Part shown: in pieces, positions 28,589-37,000 of the stretch
Layout of the letters: every line of letters begins with the position of its first letter
Numbering within the stretch: the first letter of the stretch is position 1
Origin: Myxococcales bacterium UBA1660
Lineage (GTDB): Bacteria > Myxococcota_A > Polyangia > Polyangiales > Houyiibacteriaceae
DNA: 64,000 bases
Assembly (NCBI GenBank): GCA_002320815.1
Contig: DCLA01000112.1
Location: 19,188-83,187, forward strand
Direction of reading: 5' to 3'
Notes under the pieces: model-generated
Told to the model about the DNA's origin: nothing
Databases searched by the model: none
Seen by the model: the letters and a program-made list of their open reading frames with translations, nothing else
Made by a program: the position numbers and the translations under genes

Positions 28589-29551
28589 ATGCCGCGCACC
28601 GTCCTCTTCACGCTCGGCGGCGCCGGGCTCCTACTCATCGCGATGCGCCTGGCGTTCTGCGGGCCGCTCGAGGCCGGCGCTCCCCGACCGCGGCCCCCGC
28701 GCCTGGGCGAAGGGGCGTCGCCGGCCGCCCTCGAGCGCGACGTCCGGTACCTCGCGGAGTCGCTCGGACCCCGGGGCCAGCGCCACCCGGCGAGCATGCG
28801 ACAGGCCGCGAACCACATCGCGCGCGCGTTCGCGGCCGCGGGCGGGCGCGTCGAGCGGCAACCGACCCCGGTGGGCGCACCGCCCTTCACGAACGTGGTG
28901 GCGCGCTTCGGTCCCGCAGGGCTTCCGCTTCGAGTGGTCGGCGCCCACTACGACTCCTTCCGGGACACCGCCGGCGCCGACGACGACGCCTCGGGGGTCG
29001 CGGGGCTCCTGGAGCTCGCGCGGCTTCTCGGGGCGACCCACCTCGAGGCGCCGGTCGAGTTGGTCGCCTACGCCAACGAAGAGCCTCCGCACTTTCGCAC
29101 GAACCAGATGGGCTCCGCGGTCCACGCCCGCACCGTCGCGGCGAGCGCCCGAGTCGTGGTGCTCGAGATGATCGGCTACTTCTCCTCCGAGCCCGGGAGT
29201 CAGGAGGCCCCGTCGCGCGCACTCGCGGGGCGGATCCCCGACGTCGGTGACTTCGTCGTCGTCGTGGGCCGAAGCGAGGACGAGGAGTTCGCCCGAGCGG
29301 TGCGTGACGCCCTCGCGCTCCAGGGCGCCCCGCCGGTCTACGCCTTCACCGCCCCGCCGACGCGGCCCGGGATCGACCACTCGGACCACCGTAGCTATTG
29401 GCCGCGAGACATCCCCGCGGTGATGGTCACCGACACCGCCTTCCTGCGGAACCACGCCTACCACACCGAGCGCGACACGCCGGAAGCCCTCGACTACGAG
29501 CGCATGGCCGCCGTGGTCGATGGCGTCTTCGTCTGGCTCACCGAGGGATGA
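28589..29551 (+). CDS. M28-family zinc aminopeptidase, membrane-anchored
   Basis: A 320-residue protein with one N-terminal membrane helix (VLFTLGGAGLLLIAMRLAF) and an M28 peptidase fold. The metal and catalytic residues appear in order: GAHYDS (His), GADDDASGVAG (Asp bridging), YANEEPPHF (catalytic Glu followed by metal Glu), then PGIDHSDHRSY and YHTERDTPEALD (last His). It is expected to cleave N-terminal residues from peptides. It has its own start without a Shine-Dalgarno sequence. No operon partner is evident. Confidence 0.88.
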   Translation: MPRTVLFTLGGAGLLLIAMRLAFCGPLEAGAPRPRPPRLGEGASPAALERDVRYLAESLGPRGQRHPASMRQAANHIARAFAAAGGRVERQPTPVGAPPFTNVVARFGPAGLPLRVVGAHYDSFRDTAGADDDASGVAGLLELARLLGATHLEAPVELVAYANEEPPHFRTNQMGSAVHARTVAASARVVVLEMIGYFSSEPGSQEAPSRALAGRIPDVGDFVVVVGRSEDEEFARAVRDALALQGAPPVYAFTAPPTRPGIDHSDHRSYWPRDIPAVMVTDTAFLRNHAYHTERDTPEALDYERMAAVVDGVFVWLTEG

Positions 29552-29653
29552 GGCCCAGCACCCGAACGATTTTCTCGGCCCGCCGCGCATCCTTTTCGCT
29601 CTCTCGCCCGTGGTGGAGAGGAGCCGCACCGCGGCCCGACGAAAGGAACCCCC

Positions 29654-30076
29654 ATGGCGAGCGTGAGCACCTACTTGAACTTCGATGGCCAGACCGAGGC
29701 CGCCTTCGAGCACTACCAGACCGTCTTTCGCGCGGAGCCGGTCGGACCCGTCGTCCGGGTCGGCGACATCCCCGAGTCCGAGGGCGAACCCCGCACGCCG
29801 GCGCAGGCCCGGCGCATCGCGCACATGGCCCTCGCCATCACCGGCGGTCACGTCCTCCGAGGCACCGACGTGCCGGAGATTCGGCCCGGGTCGCAGATGG
29901 GCGCGATGCTCGAGCCCGACGACGACGTCGAGGCCGCCCGCCTCTTCGAGGCGCTCGCCGCCGGCGGCCAGGTCGTCGTCCCCCTGGAGCACCAGTTCTG
30001 GGGCGCCTACTTCGGGGAGCTGGTGGACCGATTCGGGATCCGCTGGTTCGTGAACGTCGACCACCCTCCCCGATGA
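29654..30076 (+). CDS. VOC-family (PhnB/glyoxalase-like) protein
   Basis: A 140-residue PhnB-type vicinal-oxygen-chelate protein. It begins VSTYLNFDGQTEAAFEHYQT, the usual first beta-alpha unit, and continues with IAHMALAITGGHVLRGTD and EHQFWGAYFGELVDRFGIRW. GAAAGGAA lies six bases before the ATG. The metal positions of the true glyoxalases are not clearly kept, and the enzyme reaction is unknown. The stop overlaps the start of the ECF sigma factor gene (ATGA), so the pair forms a two-gene unit. Confidence 0.9.
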   Translation: MASVSTYLNFDGQTEAAFEHYQTVFRAEPVGPVVRVGDIPESEGEPRTPAQARRIAHMALAITGGHVLRGTDVPEIRPGSQMGAMLEPDDDVEAARLFEALAAGGQVVVPLEHQFWGAYFGELVDRFGIRWFVNVDHPPR

Positions 30077-31032
30077 CGGCGTGCGTCGCGCGGGTCCGCG
30101 ACCTAGGCTGGCGGTCGCCGGGCCCGACGCCCGGCGCCCGGCCGACCGTGCCCCGAACCGACGACGCGACCCGCGAAGCCCGCGCGCATCTCCAGGACCT
30201 GGTGGACTCGATCCGCCCGGACCTCCACCGCTACTGCGCGCGCCTGATGGGCTCGGCGGTCGACGGCGAGGACATCGTCCAGGAGACCCTGGCGCGGGCG
30301 CTCTACCGGTTGCCGGAGCTCGCCGCGATCCCCGACCTGCGCGCCTGGCTGTTCCGAGTCGCTCACAACCGGGCCCTCGACGTGCTCCGGCGCCACGAGC
30401 GGCAGCGCGTGGAGTCCCTCTCGCCGCGGCCGGCGGAGCCCGATCCCGAGCAGGTCCCGACCGACGAGGCGCTCGCGCGCAAGGAGGCCATGACATCCGC
30501 CCTCACCCGCTTCCTCGAGCTCCCGCCCGTCCCGCGGAGCTGCGTCATCCTGAAGGACGTCCTCGACCACTCCCTGCAGGAGGCGGCGGACACCCTCGAT
30601 CTGTCGCTGCCGGCGGTCAAAGCGGGGCTCCACCGCGGGCGGCGCGCGCTGCGCGAAGCGCCCGCGTCGGCGCCCCCGCCGTCCACCCCCTCGCCCACGC
30701 TGACGCGCTACGTGGAGCTCTTCAACGCGCGGAACTGGGAGGGCGTCCGCGCGCTCCTCGCCGACGACGTTCGCCTCGACGTCATCGGTCGCGCCCGCCG
30801 CCGGGGTCCGGAGGCGGCGGACTACACCGGGAACTACGACCGGCACCACGACTGGCACCTGCGCACCGCGTGGGTCGATGGTCGGGAGGCCGTCGCGGTG
30901 TACCAAAGCCCGACGGCCTCCGAGCCGCTCTACCTCATCGAGCTCCACGTCGAGGACGACCGGGTGCGCGGCATCCGCGACTTCCGCTACGTGCCCTACA
31001 TCGCCCGCGACGCCTGCGTCACCGCGCTCTGA
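30073..31032 (+). CDS. ECF sigma factor with C-terminal SnoaL/NTF2-like domain
   Basis: A 319-residue protein if begun at the ATG overlapping the previous stop. A GTG at 30148 is an alternative start, giving 294 residues. Region 2 reads LHRYCARLMGSAVDGEDIVQ, ETLARALYRLPELAAI, then WLFRVAHNRALDVLRRH. Region 4 is SCVILKDVLDHSLQEAADTL, with DLSLPAVKAGLHRGR. From about residue 210 a cone-shaped SnoaL-like domain (TRYVELFNARNWEGVRALLA, then DDVRLDVIGRARRRG) occupies the C-terminus. ECF groups with this domain (ECF41/56-like) use it instead of a separate anti-sigma factor. None is encoded beside it. Confidence 0.9.
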   Translation: MTACVARVRDLGWRSPGPTPGARPTVPRTDDATREARAHLQDLVDSIRPDLHRYCARLMGSAVDGEDIVQETLARALYRLPELAAIPDLRAWLFRVAHNRALDVLRRHERQRVESLSPRPAEPDPEQVPTDEALARKEAMTSALTRFLELPPVPRSCVILKDVLDHSLQEAADTLDLSLPAVKAGLHRGRRALREAPASAPPPSTPSPTLTRYVELFNARNWEGVRALLADDVRLDVIGRARRRGPEAADYTGNYDRHHDWHLRTAWVDGREAVAVYQSPTASEPLYLIELHVEDDRVRGIRDFRYVPYIARDACVTAL

Positions 31033-31045
31033 CTTCGCTAGGGCG

Positions 31046-32227
31046 TCAGACCCGCTCGATCACCAGGCTCATCGTGACCCCGGCGCCGCCGCACACGCTG
31101 GCCAGGGCGACCGCGCCATCCGAGCGCTCCAGCTCCGCGAGGGCGTTGGCGAGAAGGACGCCTCCGGTGGCGCCGAGGGGATGGCCCACGCTGAGCGCGC
31201 CGCCGTTGGGGTTGAGGCGCTCGGGGTCGACGGCGAGCTCGCGCTGGAAGTGGAGCGGCACGACGGCGAAGGACTCGTTGACCTCGAAGACGTCCACGTC
31301 GGTGACCTGCATCCCCGCGGCGCGGAGAGCCCGCCGCGCTCCCTCGACGTTGCCGGTGAGCATCTTGACGGGCTCCTCGGCGTAGGTGGCGAAGGAGCGC
31401 AGTCGGGCTCGGGGTCGCGTGCCGGCTCGCTCGCCGGCCGCTCGATTGCCCACCACCGCCAGCGCGGCGCAGTCGGCGAGCCCGGGCGAGGTGGCCACCG
31501 TGTGGCGATGCGCGACCGCGTCGATCGCGGGGTACGCGGCGCACGCCCGCGCGTCGCCCTCCTGCGCGCCGAGCGCGGCGAACGCGGGCTCGAGGCGCCC
31601 CAGGGCCTCGGCCGTCATCCCCTCGCGTACGCCCTCGTCCTCCGTGAGCTCCGCGACGGGCGCGAGGGTCCCCGCGAAGCGCCCTTCCCGCTGAGCTCGC
31701 GCCGACCGCGCGTGGGACTGCAGCGCCAACGCCTCGAGCGCCTCGCGCTCGAACCCCTCCAGGGTGGCCACCAGGTCCGCCGCCACGCCCATGTGTAGGT
31801 ACTGGGTGCGCTCCGACACCTCGCGGTCGAAGCACCAGGCCGCCCGGTCGGAGAACATCGGGACCCGGCTCATCGACTCCACGCCCCCGGCGAGCATCAG
31901 CGGCGCGCCGGGCTCCGCCGCCGCGCGCAGCGCCGCGACGCGCAGCGCCTCGAGCCCGGAGCAACAGAAGCGGCTCACGGTGCTCCCGGTGGCGCCGCGC
32001 CAGCCGGTGTAGACCGCTGCGATCTGCGCCAGGTTCCCGCCCTGTTCCCCGGTCGGCGTCGAGCAGCCCAGGATCAGCTCGTCCACCTGCGCCCGGTCGA
32101 GCCCGCGGGCTTCGAGGGCCCCCATCACGTGGCTCACCAGCTCGATGGGCCGCACCCCGGCCAGGGCCCCCTTGGGGTTCCCGCGACCGCGCGGCGTCCG
32201 AACCACGTCGTAGACGTAGGCGTCCAT
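31046..32227 (-). CDS. Thiolase / acetyl-CoA acetyltransferase, catalytically complete
   Basis: A 393-residue thiolase with the nucleophile in TVSRFCCSGLEALRVAA, the NESF box (FEVNESFAVVPLHF), GHPLGATGGVLL with the catalytic His, and the second Cys in SVCGGAGVTMSLVIER. It either condenses two acyl-CoAs or cleaves 3-ketoacyl-CoA. It is the last gene of a minus-strand run of four, and its ATG overlaps the stop of the preceding thiolase-like gene (TGATG). The substrate is unknown. Confidence 0.92.
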   Translation of the reverse strand: MDAYVYDVVRTPRGRGNPKGALAGVRPIELVSHVMGALEARGLDRAQVDELILGCSTPTGEQGGNLAQIAAVYTGWRGATGSTVSRFCCSGLEALRVAALRAAAEPGAPLMLAGGVESMSRVPMFSDRAAWCFDREVSERTQYLHMGVAADLVATLEGFEREALEALALQSHARSARAQREGRFAGTLAPVAELTEDEGVREGMTAEALGRLEPAFAALGAQEGDARACAAYPAIDAVAHRHTVATSPGLADCAALAVVGNRAAGERAGTRPRARLRSFATYAEEPVKMLTGNVEGARRALRAAGMQVTDVDVFEVNESFAVVPLHFQRELAVDPERLNPNGGALSVGHPLGATGGVLLANALAELERSDGAVALASVCGGAGVTMSLVIERV

Positions 32228-33465
32228 CAGCGCTCCACCACGAAGCTCACGGTGGTCGTGGAGCTCCCGCCGAGGTTCAGGGTCTGCGCCCGCCGCGCGC
32301 CATCGACCTGGACGCCATCCGCGAGGCCGCGCACCTGCTGCGCGGCGTCGTGGAGCATGCGCACGCCGGTGGCGCCCACCGGGTGGCCGCCACCGATGAG
32401 GCCACCGCTGGGGTTCACCGGGAAGCGCCCGTCGGCGCCGGTCTCGGCGATAGCCGCGCCCGGGCGCCCCGGCGCGACTCCCTCCACCAGCCCCTCGAGG
32501 CCCAGGTGGTCCAGCACCATGTACTGGGTGATCGAGAAGCAGTCGTGGACCTCGAAGGCGTCGACCGCCTCGGGCCCCGCGACGCCGGCTCGCCGCCAGG
32601 CGTCCTCCAGGGTCCGGCGCAGCTCGGGGAAGACCCAGCGCTGGCCCCGCGACGCGACCAGCTTGTCCTCCATCAACATCGGCGCCGTGCGGTGGCCCCA
32701 GCCGGCCACGAAGGGCACCGCGCCGAGATCGACGCCCTCGCGCGCGGCCCAGTCGCGCGCCCAGCGTTCCGAAGCCAGCACGACCGCCGCGGCTCCGTCG
32801 GTGATCTGCCCGCAGTCCTGGCGCCGCATCCAGCCCTCCACCACCGGGTTGGCCACGTCGTCGGCGGTGAAGCTCCGGTCGGTGAAGGTCCACGCCCGCG
32901 ACTGCGCGCGCGGGTTGCGGCTCCCGTTGGCGAAGGCCTGCCGGCTGAGGGCCATCAGGTCGTCGTAGGCGAGCCCGTGGCGCTCGTCGTACTCGCGGGC
33001 CAGCCGGTCGAACATCGCCGGCCACAGGTAGGTGGCGCCTTGCCCTTCCCTGCCGCGCCAGGCGGCGGCGCCGAGATGATCGGCGGCCTGCTGCCCGGGC
33101 ACGTTGCGCATCTGCTCCACGCCGGCGACGCAGGCCACCTCGTAGCGCCCCGCCTCCAGCTCGCTCATCGCGGCCAGGAGCGCGATGGACCCCGACGCGC
33201 AGGCGGCCTCGTGTCGGCTCGCCGGGACCCCGGCGAGGTCGGGGTGCAGGCTGGCGAAGAACCCGCCGAGGTGCCCCTGACCGGCGAAGAGCTCGCCGGT
33301 GAAGTTGCCCACGTGGCCCACCTCGACCTCGTCGGGGCGGACCCGGGAGGCCTCGAGGGCCCCGCGGACCGCGGCGCCCAGCATCTCGAAGAGCCCCTCG
33401 CCGCCGCGGCTCCAGTTGCGAGCGAAGTCGGTCTGATGGCCGCCGAGGACGTAGACGCGGCTCAC
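32227..33465 (-). CDS. SCP2-type thiolase-like protein with altered C-terminal site
   Basis: A 412-residue thiolase-fold protein. It has VPASRHEAACASGSIALLAA (nucleophile Cys), FEVHDCFSITQYMVLDHLGL, typical of the SCP-x/SCP2 thiolase branch in place of NEAF, and GGGHPVGATGVRM. The end reads TLNLGGSSTTTVSFVVER. The C-terminal Cys of ordinary thiolases (CxGGG) is absent, so the general base differs or the protein is not a standard thiolase. It begins at a GTG overlapping the carotenoid oxygenase stop. Confidence 0.85.
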   Translation of the reverse strand: MSRVYVLGGHQTDFARNWSRGGEGLFEMLGAAVRGALEASRVRPDEVEVGHVGNFTGELFAGQGHLGGFFASLHPDLAGVPASRHEAACASGSIALLAAMSELEAGRYEVACVAGVEQMRNVPGQQAADHLGAAAWRGREGQGATYLWPAMFDRLAREYDERHGLAYDDLMALSRQAFANGSRNPRAQSRAWTFTDRSFTADDVANPVVEGWMRRQDCGQITDGAAAVVLASERWARDWAAREGVDLGAVPFVAGWGHRTAPMLMEDKLVASRGQRWVFPELRRTLEDAWRRAGVAGPEAVDAFEVHDCFSITQYMVLDHLGLEGLVEGVAPGRPGAAIAETGADGRFPVNPSGGLIGGGHPVGATGVRMLHDAAQQVRGLADGVQVDGARRAQTLNLGGSSTTTVSFVVER

Positions 33466-34856
33466 GCGCCCATCCAGCAGGCGTGGAAGCCCGCGGGCAC
33501 CCGCTGGGGCACGGTGCACTTGGCGACGACCTCCAGGTCCTGGGCCCGGGTGATCCACAACTCCGAGCGGTCGGCCGCGCGATCGTCGACGAACGAGAAG
33601 AGGTACCCGTCGTCCTCGGCGCTCGCTCCGACGCGGGGCGCGAAGGCGACCTCGCTGCCGAACTGGCCCGGGCCCAGCTCGAGCACCTTCCGCTCGCCGC
33701 CGTCGGTGTCGTACTTCACCACGCCGTCGAAGATCAGCGTGCGCGCCCGGGGGATCCGCTGGTGATAGGAGTAGCGGCTGCGCACCCCGGTCCGGCGGGT
33801 GTCGATGACCGGGAACTCGGCGCTCAGGTCGTCCAGGGGCGTCTCGGTGGTCTCGCCGGTCCGGAGGTCGAAGCGCCAGCGGTGCAGATGCGCGGTGACT
33901 CGCAGGTTGGCCAGGGCCCGCGCGTAGGCCCCGTCCGCGGGATCGACGGCCGGGATCGGCTCGTCGCAGCGGCACCCGATCATGACGATGGCCTCGTCCT
34001 CTTCCCAGGCGTTGACCACGTGATAGACGTAGCAGGGTTCGGCCTCGAACCAGCGGATGGACGCACCGTCCCCGCGCCGAGGCAGCACCCCGAAGCGGGC
34101 CGGGAGCTCGGGGTGGTAACCCACGATCCACTTCTTCTTCTTCAGCGCTTCGGGCCGATAGAAGACCGGGAGGTCCATCAGGATCGCGTGGTTCTCGGTC
34201 AGCGCCATGTCGTGGGGCAGCCGCGGCCCCGGCAGGTCGATGGTGGTGCGGTGCTCCAGGGTCCCCGTGGGGCTCACCACCCCGTACTGGAGGAAAGGCG
34301 GCGTGGGCCCGTAGTCGAAGAAGAAGAGCTCGCCGGTGCGCTCGTCGACCTTGGTGTGCGCGCTCAGCCGCAGGGGCCGCTCGCCGCCGAAGGTGTCCAG
34401 GCCCTCGGTCTCCAGCGTCTCGGGGTGCACCCGATGCGCGCCGCCGGAGACGTACCAGGAGGTCAGCAGCCGGCCCCCGTGAGCCACCACGTCGGTGTTC
34501 GCCGTGTCCTTGTAGACCGCGGGCACCTCCCCCGGCCCCGGCCGAGGGTTGTCGGTGATCGGCTCCATCAGCCCGCGCCAGAGCGCCTTGCCGGCCTCCT
34601 CCTCGCGCCGGAAGCCCGCGGTGCGGATCCAGCGGTTCCGATAGAAGACCCGGCCGTCGGCGATGCGCGCGGCGTGGAGCATGCCGTCGCCGTCGAACCA
34701 GTGGTGTCCGCCCTCGGCGCGGAAGCGGGGGTTGGGTCCGTTGCGCACGTAGCTCCCGGCGACGTCGTCGGGGATGGCCCCTTCGCGCGCGACGAGCTCG
34801 GCTTCGATCTCACGGTCGACGGGCGCGTACGCCCCTTCCAGATACGGCGACTCCAT
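33462..34856 (-). CDS. Carotenoid cleavage dioxygenase family (RPE65/CCD-like)
   Basis: A 464-residue seven-bladed-propeller iron dioxygenase. Four histidines hold the Fe2+: LRLSAHTKVDERTG, RLPHDMALTENHAIL, CYVYHVVNAWEEDE and the last in VPAGFHACWMGA. The family start SYVRNGPNPRF with GHHWFDGDGMLH is clear. It oxidatively cleaves a double bond in a carotenoid, apocarotenoid, stilbene or lignin-derived compound. It sits directly upstream of two thiolase genes and after a hotdog thioesterase gene on the same strand, suggesting that cleavage products pass into CoA-linked breakdown. Confidence 0.92.
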   Translation of the reverse strand: MESPYLEGAYAPVDREIEAELVAREGAIPDDVAGSYVRNGPNPRFRAEGGHHWFDGDGMLHAARIADGRVFYRNRWIRTAGFRREEEAGKALWRGLMEPITDNPRPGPGEVPAVYKDTANTDVVAHGGRLLTSWYVSGGAHRVHPETLETEGLDTFGGERPLRLSAHTKVDERTGELFFFDYGPTPPFLQYGVVSPTGTLEHRTTIDLPGPRLPHDMALTENHAILMDLPVFYRPEALKKKKWIVGYHPELPARFGVLPRRGDGASIRWFEAEPCYVYHVVNAWEEDEAIVMIGCRCDEPIPAVDPADGAYARALANLRVTAHLHRWRFDLRTGETTETPLDDLSAEFPVIDTRRTGVRSRYSYHQRIPRARTLIFDGVVKYDTDGGERKVLELGPGQFGSEVAFAPRVGASAEDDGYLFSFVDDRAADRSELWITRAQDLEVVAKCTVPQRVPAGFHACWMGA

Positions 34857-34901
34857 GCCGAAGTCTTAGACGTTTCCCCGCCCGGAAGCGAGGGTCCCCC
34901 C

Positions 34902-35387
34902 TTACGGCGCCGGCGCGCGCGCGAGCTTCTTCCACGCCTCCGGTAGCGGCTGGCCCAACAGGCGCTCCGCCGCCTTCTCGTCCAGGAGCGCGAAGTCGAA
35001 GGTGCTCGAGTAGGCCCGCTGGCCGCCTTGGTGCAGCTCGACCTCCACGCCCACCACCCGGGACCCCGGCCGCGCGATGCGCCCGCGCCCCTCGACCTCC
35101 TGGCCGATGCGCACCGGCGCGTGGAGCTTGCACGCCATCTTCGCCGTGAACCCGAAGCGGGAGAGGAGCACCACGAGCGTCCACGCGGCCACCTCGTCGG
35201 CCAACGTCGCCACCAGCCCCCCGTGCATGATCCCGGGCGGCCCCTGGTAGCGCACGCCCGGCGTGAAGCGCGTGAGCGCGTCGTCCCCGTCCCGCTCGAA
35301 GGCCAACCGGAACCCGATGGGATGATCCGGCGCGCACCCGAAACAGGGCTGGCCTTCACCGAAGAGCGAACCGTCGAGCACCGTCAT
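34902..35387 (-). CDS. Hotdog-fold thioesterase (PaaI-like)
   Basis: A 161-residue single-hotdog protein with PPGIMHGGLVATLADEVAAW, the typical HGG motif followed by the catalytic Asp/Glu (DE), and FTAKMACKLHAPVRIGQEVE. It is expected to hydrolyse acyl-CoA thioesters. Two Cys near the N-terminus (PCFGCAP) resemble a metal clip. It starts at ATG 35387, 45 nt upstream of the carotenoid oxygenase gene, and probably leads that operon. Confidence 0.88.
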   Translation of the reverse strand: MTVLDGSLFGEGQPCFGCAPDHPIGFRLAFERDGDDALTRFTPGVRYQGPPGIMHGGLVATLADEVAAWTLVVLLSRFGFTAKMACKLHAPVRIGQEVEGRGRIARPGSRVVGVEVELHQGGQRAYSSTFDFALLDEKAAERLLGQPLPEAWKKLARAPAP

Positions 35388-35500
35388 GGCGCGAAGGGAC
35401 CACGAAGCGCGAGCGGTTGCCAGCAGGACTCGTAAGCGCCGGCCGTGAGCTGCGTCACCGGTCCCGGCGAGCGCGCCCCGCGCTCGGGCATGCTCGGCCG

Positions 35501-36330
35501 ATGCGCTTCGCCCTCCCCCTCCTGCTCCTCTCGCTGATCCACTGCGGAGAGGAGAGGTGGTGATGCAGCTCCACCTCTTCGACACCACCGGCCACGACCT
35601 GAGGGAGACGGTCTCGGTGACCGCGCACCGGGCGGCCGAAGGGCTGGAGAAGGTAGGCATCTTCGCGCTGGGCACGAGCGAGATCGAGCTGCCCCCGCGC
35701 GAGACCACGGTCGTGGCCAACGACTGCGAGATGGAGCGCGAGGTTCGGGCCTTCGGGGTCCTCCCCCACATGCACTACCTGGGCACCACCCTCGAACTCG
35801 AGGTCTCCACCGACGGCACCGAGTGGGAGACCGCCTACGTCCTCGACTCGTGGAACTTCGACCAACAGGAGATCGAAGCCCGCCCCCTGGTCCTGCCCGA
35901 GGGCGTGATGACCCGGGTGAGCTGCACCTACGACAACCCCACCGACGACACCGTGGTCTTCGGCGAGAGCTCCACCCACGAGATGTGTTTCCTGGTCCTC
36001 TACGAGGTCGGCCCCCAGGAGATCAGCGGGTGCGTCAGCTTCGGCAACGCCGGCGGCGGCGGTCCCGCGTGCGAACCGGAGGGCAACGAGATGGGCGTCG
36101 GCGCTCCCTGTACCGCCGGCGGCGGCGAGTGCGCCGAGGGACTCTCGTGCACCTCGGATCAGCCGGGCGAAGACTCGGAGACCGGCTTTTGCCTGCGCAT
36201 CGGCGGCTGCGACGTCGACGCCGATTGCGGCAGCGGCGCCGTCTGCTGCTCCCCAGCCGCGGCCGGCGGGCTCATCAACATCTGCCTCCCCGAAGAGTGC
36301 CGCCCCAGCGACTGCGAAGCCCCGATGTGA
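35501..36330 (+). pseudogene. Decayed copper type II (PHM/DBH-like) monooxygenase, Cu(A) domain deleted
   Basis: A 20-codon frame from ATG 35501 encodes a lipoprotein signal (MRFALPLLLLSLIHCGEE) and stops at 35563. In another frame (from GTG 35557 or ATG 35563) the next 256 residues match only the C-terminal half of a copper-dependent monooxygenase: VMQLHLFDTTGHDLRETV, VLPHMHYLGTTLELEV with two His, and SSTHEMCFLVLY with a Met ligand. The N-terminal domain with its His triad is missing. Normally a signal peptide and both domains form one reading frame, so a deletion with frameshift likely occurred at about 35555. A sequencing error or a functional internal start (GGAGAGGAGAGG precedes the ATG) is not excluded. 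The tail is Cys-rich. Confidence 0.65.
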
Positions 36331-36938
36331 GCGCTCGGGCCCGCGCGCCTTCGCCGCGTCTCCTCCGGGTCCGGGATGGGGCCCTGGGCCTGCGGTGCCT
36401 CCGATTCGTCGGCATCGTCGCCACTCTGGTCCCTGCGTGCGGCTCTCCATCCGCTGGGCCTGCGGAGCCGGTGGTTCTGAGAGTGCGGCCCGGGGAAGCC
36501 GGCCCCGACGCGACACGGTCGCATCCTTTCGATGGGTGCCCCCCCGTGCCCGACGATGCGGACACTCCCGATTGGGCGGTCCACGTCCAGTTCGGCCGCG
36601 GAGAGCTGGACGCTTGCCCCCGCGGGCGGGGGCGCATCATCGAGTTGGAGTCGGCGGACCGGTACCTCGAGGACGTGCGCATGGAGATTCTTCAGCAGAA
36701 CGTCTCGGCGCTCGCGGCATGCTTCATGGGCACGGCCCATGAGCGCAGTTGTCGATCCGCGAGCGTCGCGGTCTCACTGACGGTCTCGTCGGCCGGCTTC
36801 GTGGAGCACATCTGCGCGAGAGGGAGCGACCCGAGCATGGCGACTTGTGTGGAAGACGCGCTTCGACCCACGAGGCTCCCGGAACCCGAAACGAACTCGT
36901 ACGAGATGAACTTCCCGATTCGCTTCGTGGCGCGGTGA
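36327..36938 (+). CDS. Lipoprotein with TonB/AgmX-C-like domain
   Basis: A 203-residue protein that begins at a GTG overlapping the previous stop (GTGA). A long basic N-terminus precedes the hydrophobic core LRFVGIVATLVPAC, a lipobox (Cys37 or so). Residues about 120-200 (MEILQQNVSALAACFMG, SVAVSLTVSSAGFVEHICAR, TCVEDALRPTRLPEPET, MNFPIRFVAR) match the TonB-C/AgmX family pattern: Cys-bridged repeats of alpha-helix plus beta-strand. Codon use is visibly less GC3-biased than the neighbours. The function is unknown. Confidence 0.6.
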   Translation: MSARARAPSPRLLRVRDGALGLRCLRFVGIVATLVPACGSPSAGPAEPVVLRVRPGEAGPDATRSHPFDGCPPVPDDADTPDWAVHVQFGRGELDACPRGRGRIIELESADRYLEDVRMEILQQNVSALAACFMGTAHERSCRSASVAVSLTVSSAGFVEHICARGSDPSMATCVEDALRPTRLPEPETNSYEMNFPIRFVAR

Positions 36939-36976
36939 CTGGACGTGTCTTCAGGCATCGGAGACCGTCGACACCG

Positions 36977-36992
36977 CTCGGTCGTGACCGAG
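36977..36992. terminator. Small hairpin between convergent genes
   Basis: CTCGGT at 36977-36982 and ACCGAG at 36987-36992 pair around a CGTG loop. The site lies in the 62-bp gap between the lipoprotein gene (ends 36938) and the minus-strand gene ending at 37001, so it may serve both. The stem is short (6 bp). Confidence 0.4.
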
Positions 36993-37000
36993 GCCGCGGG

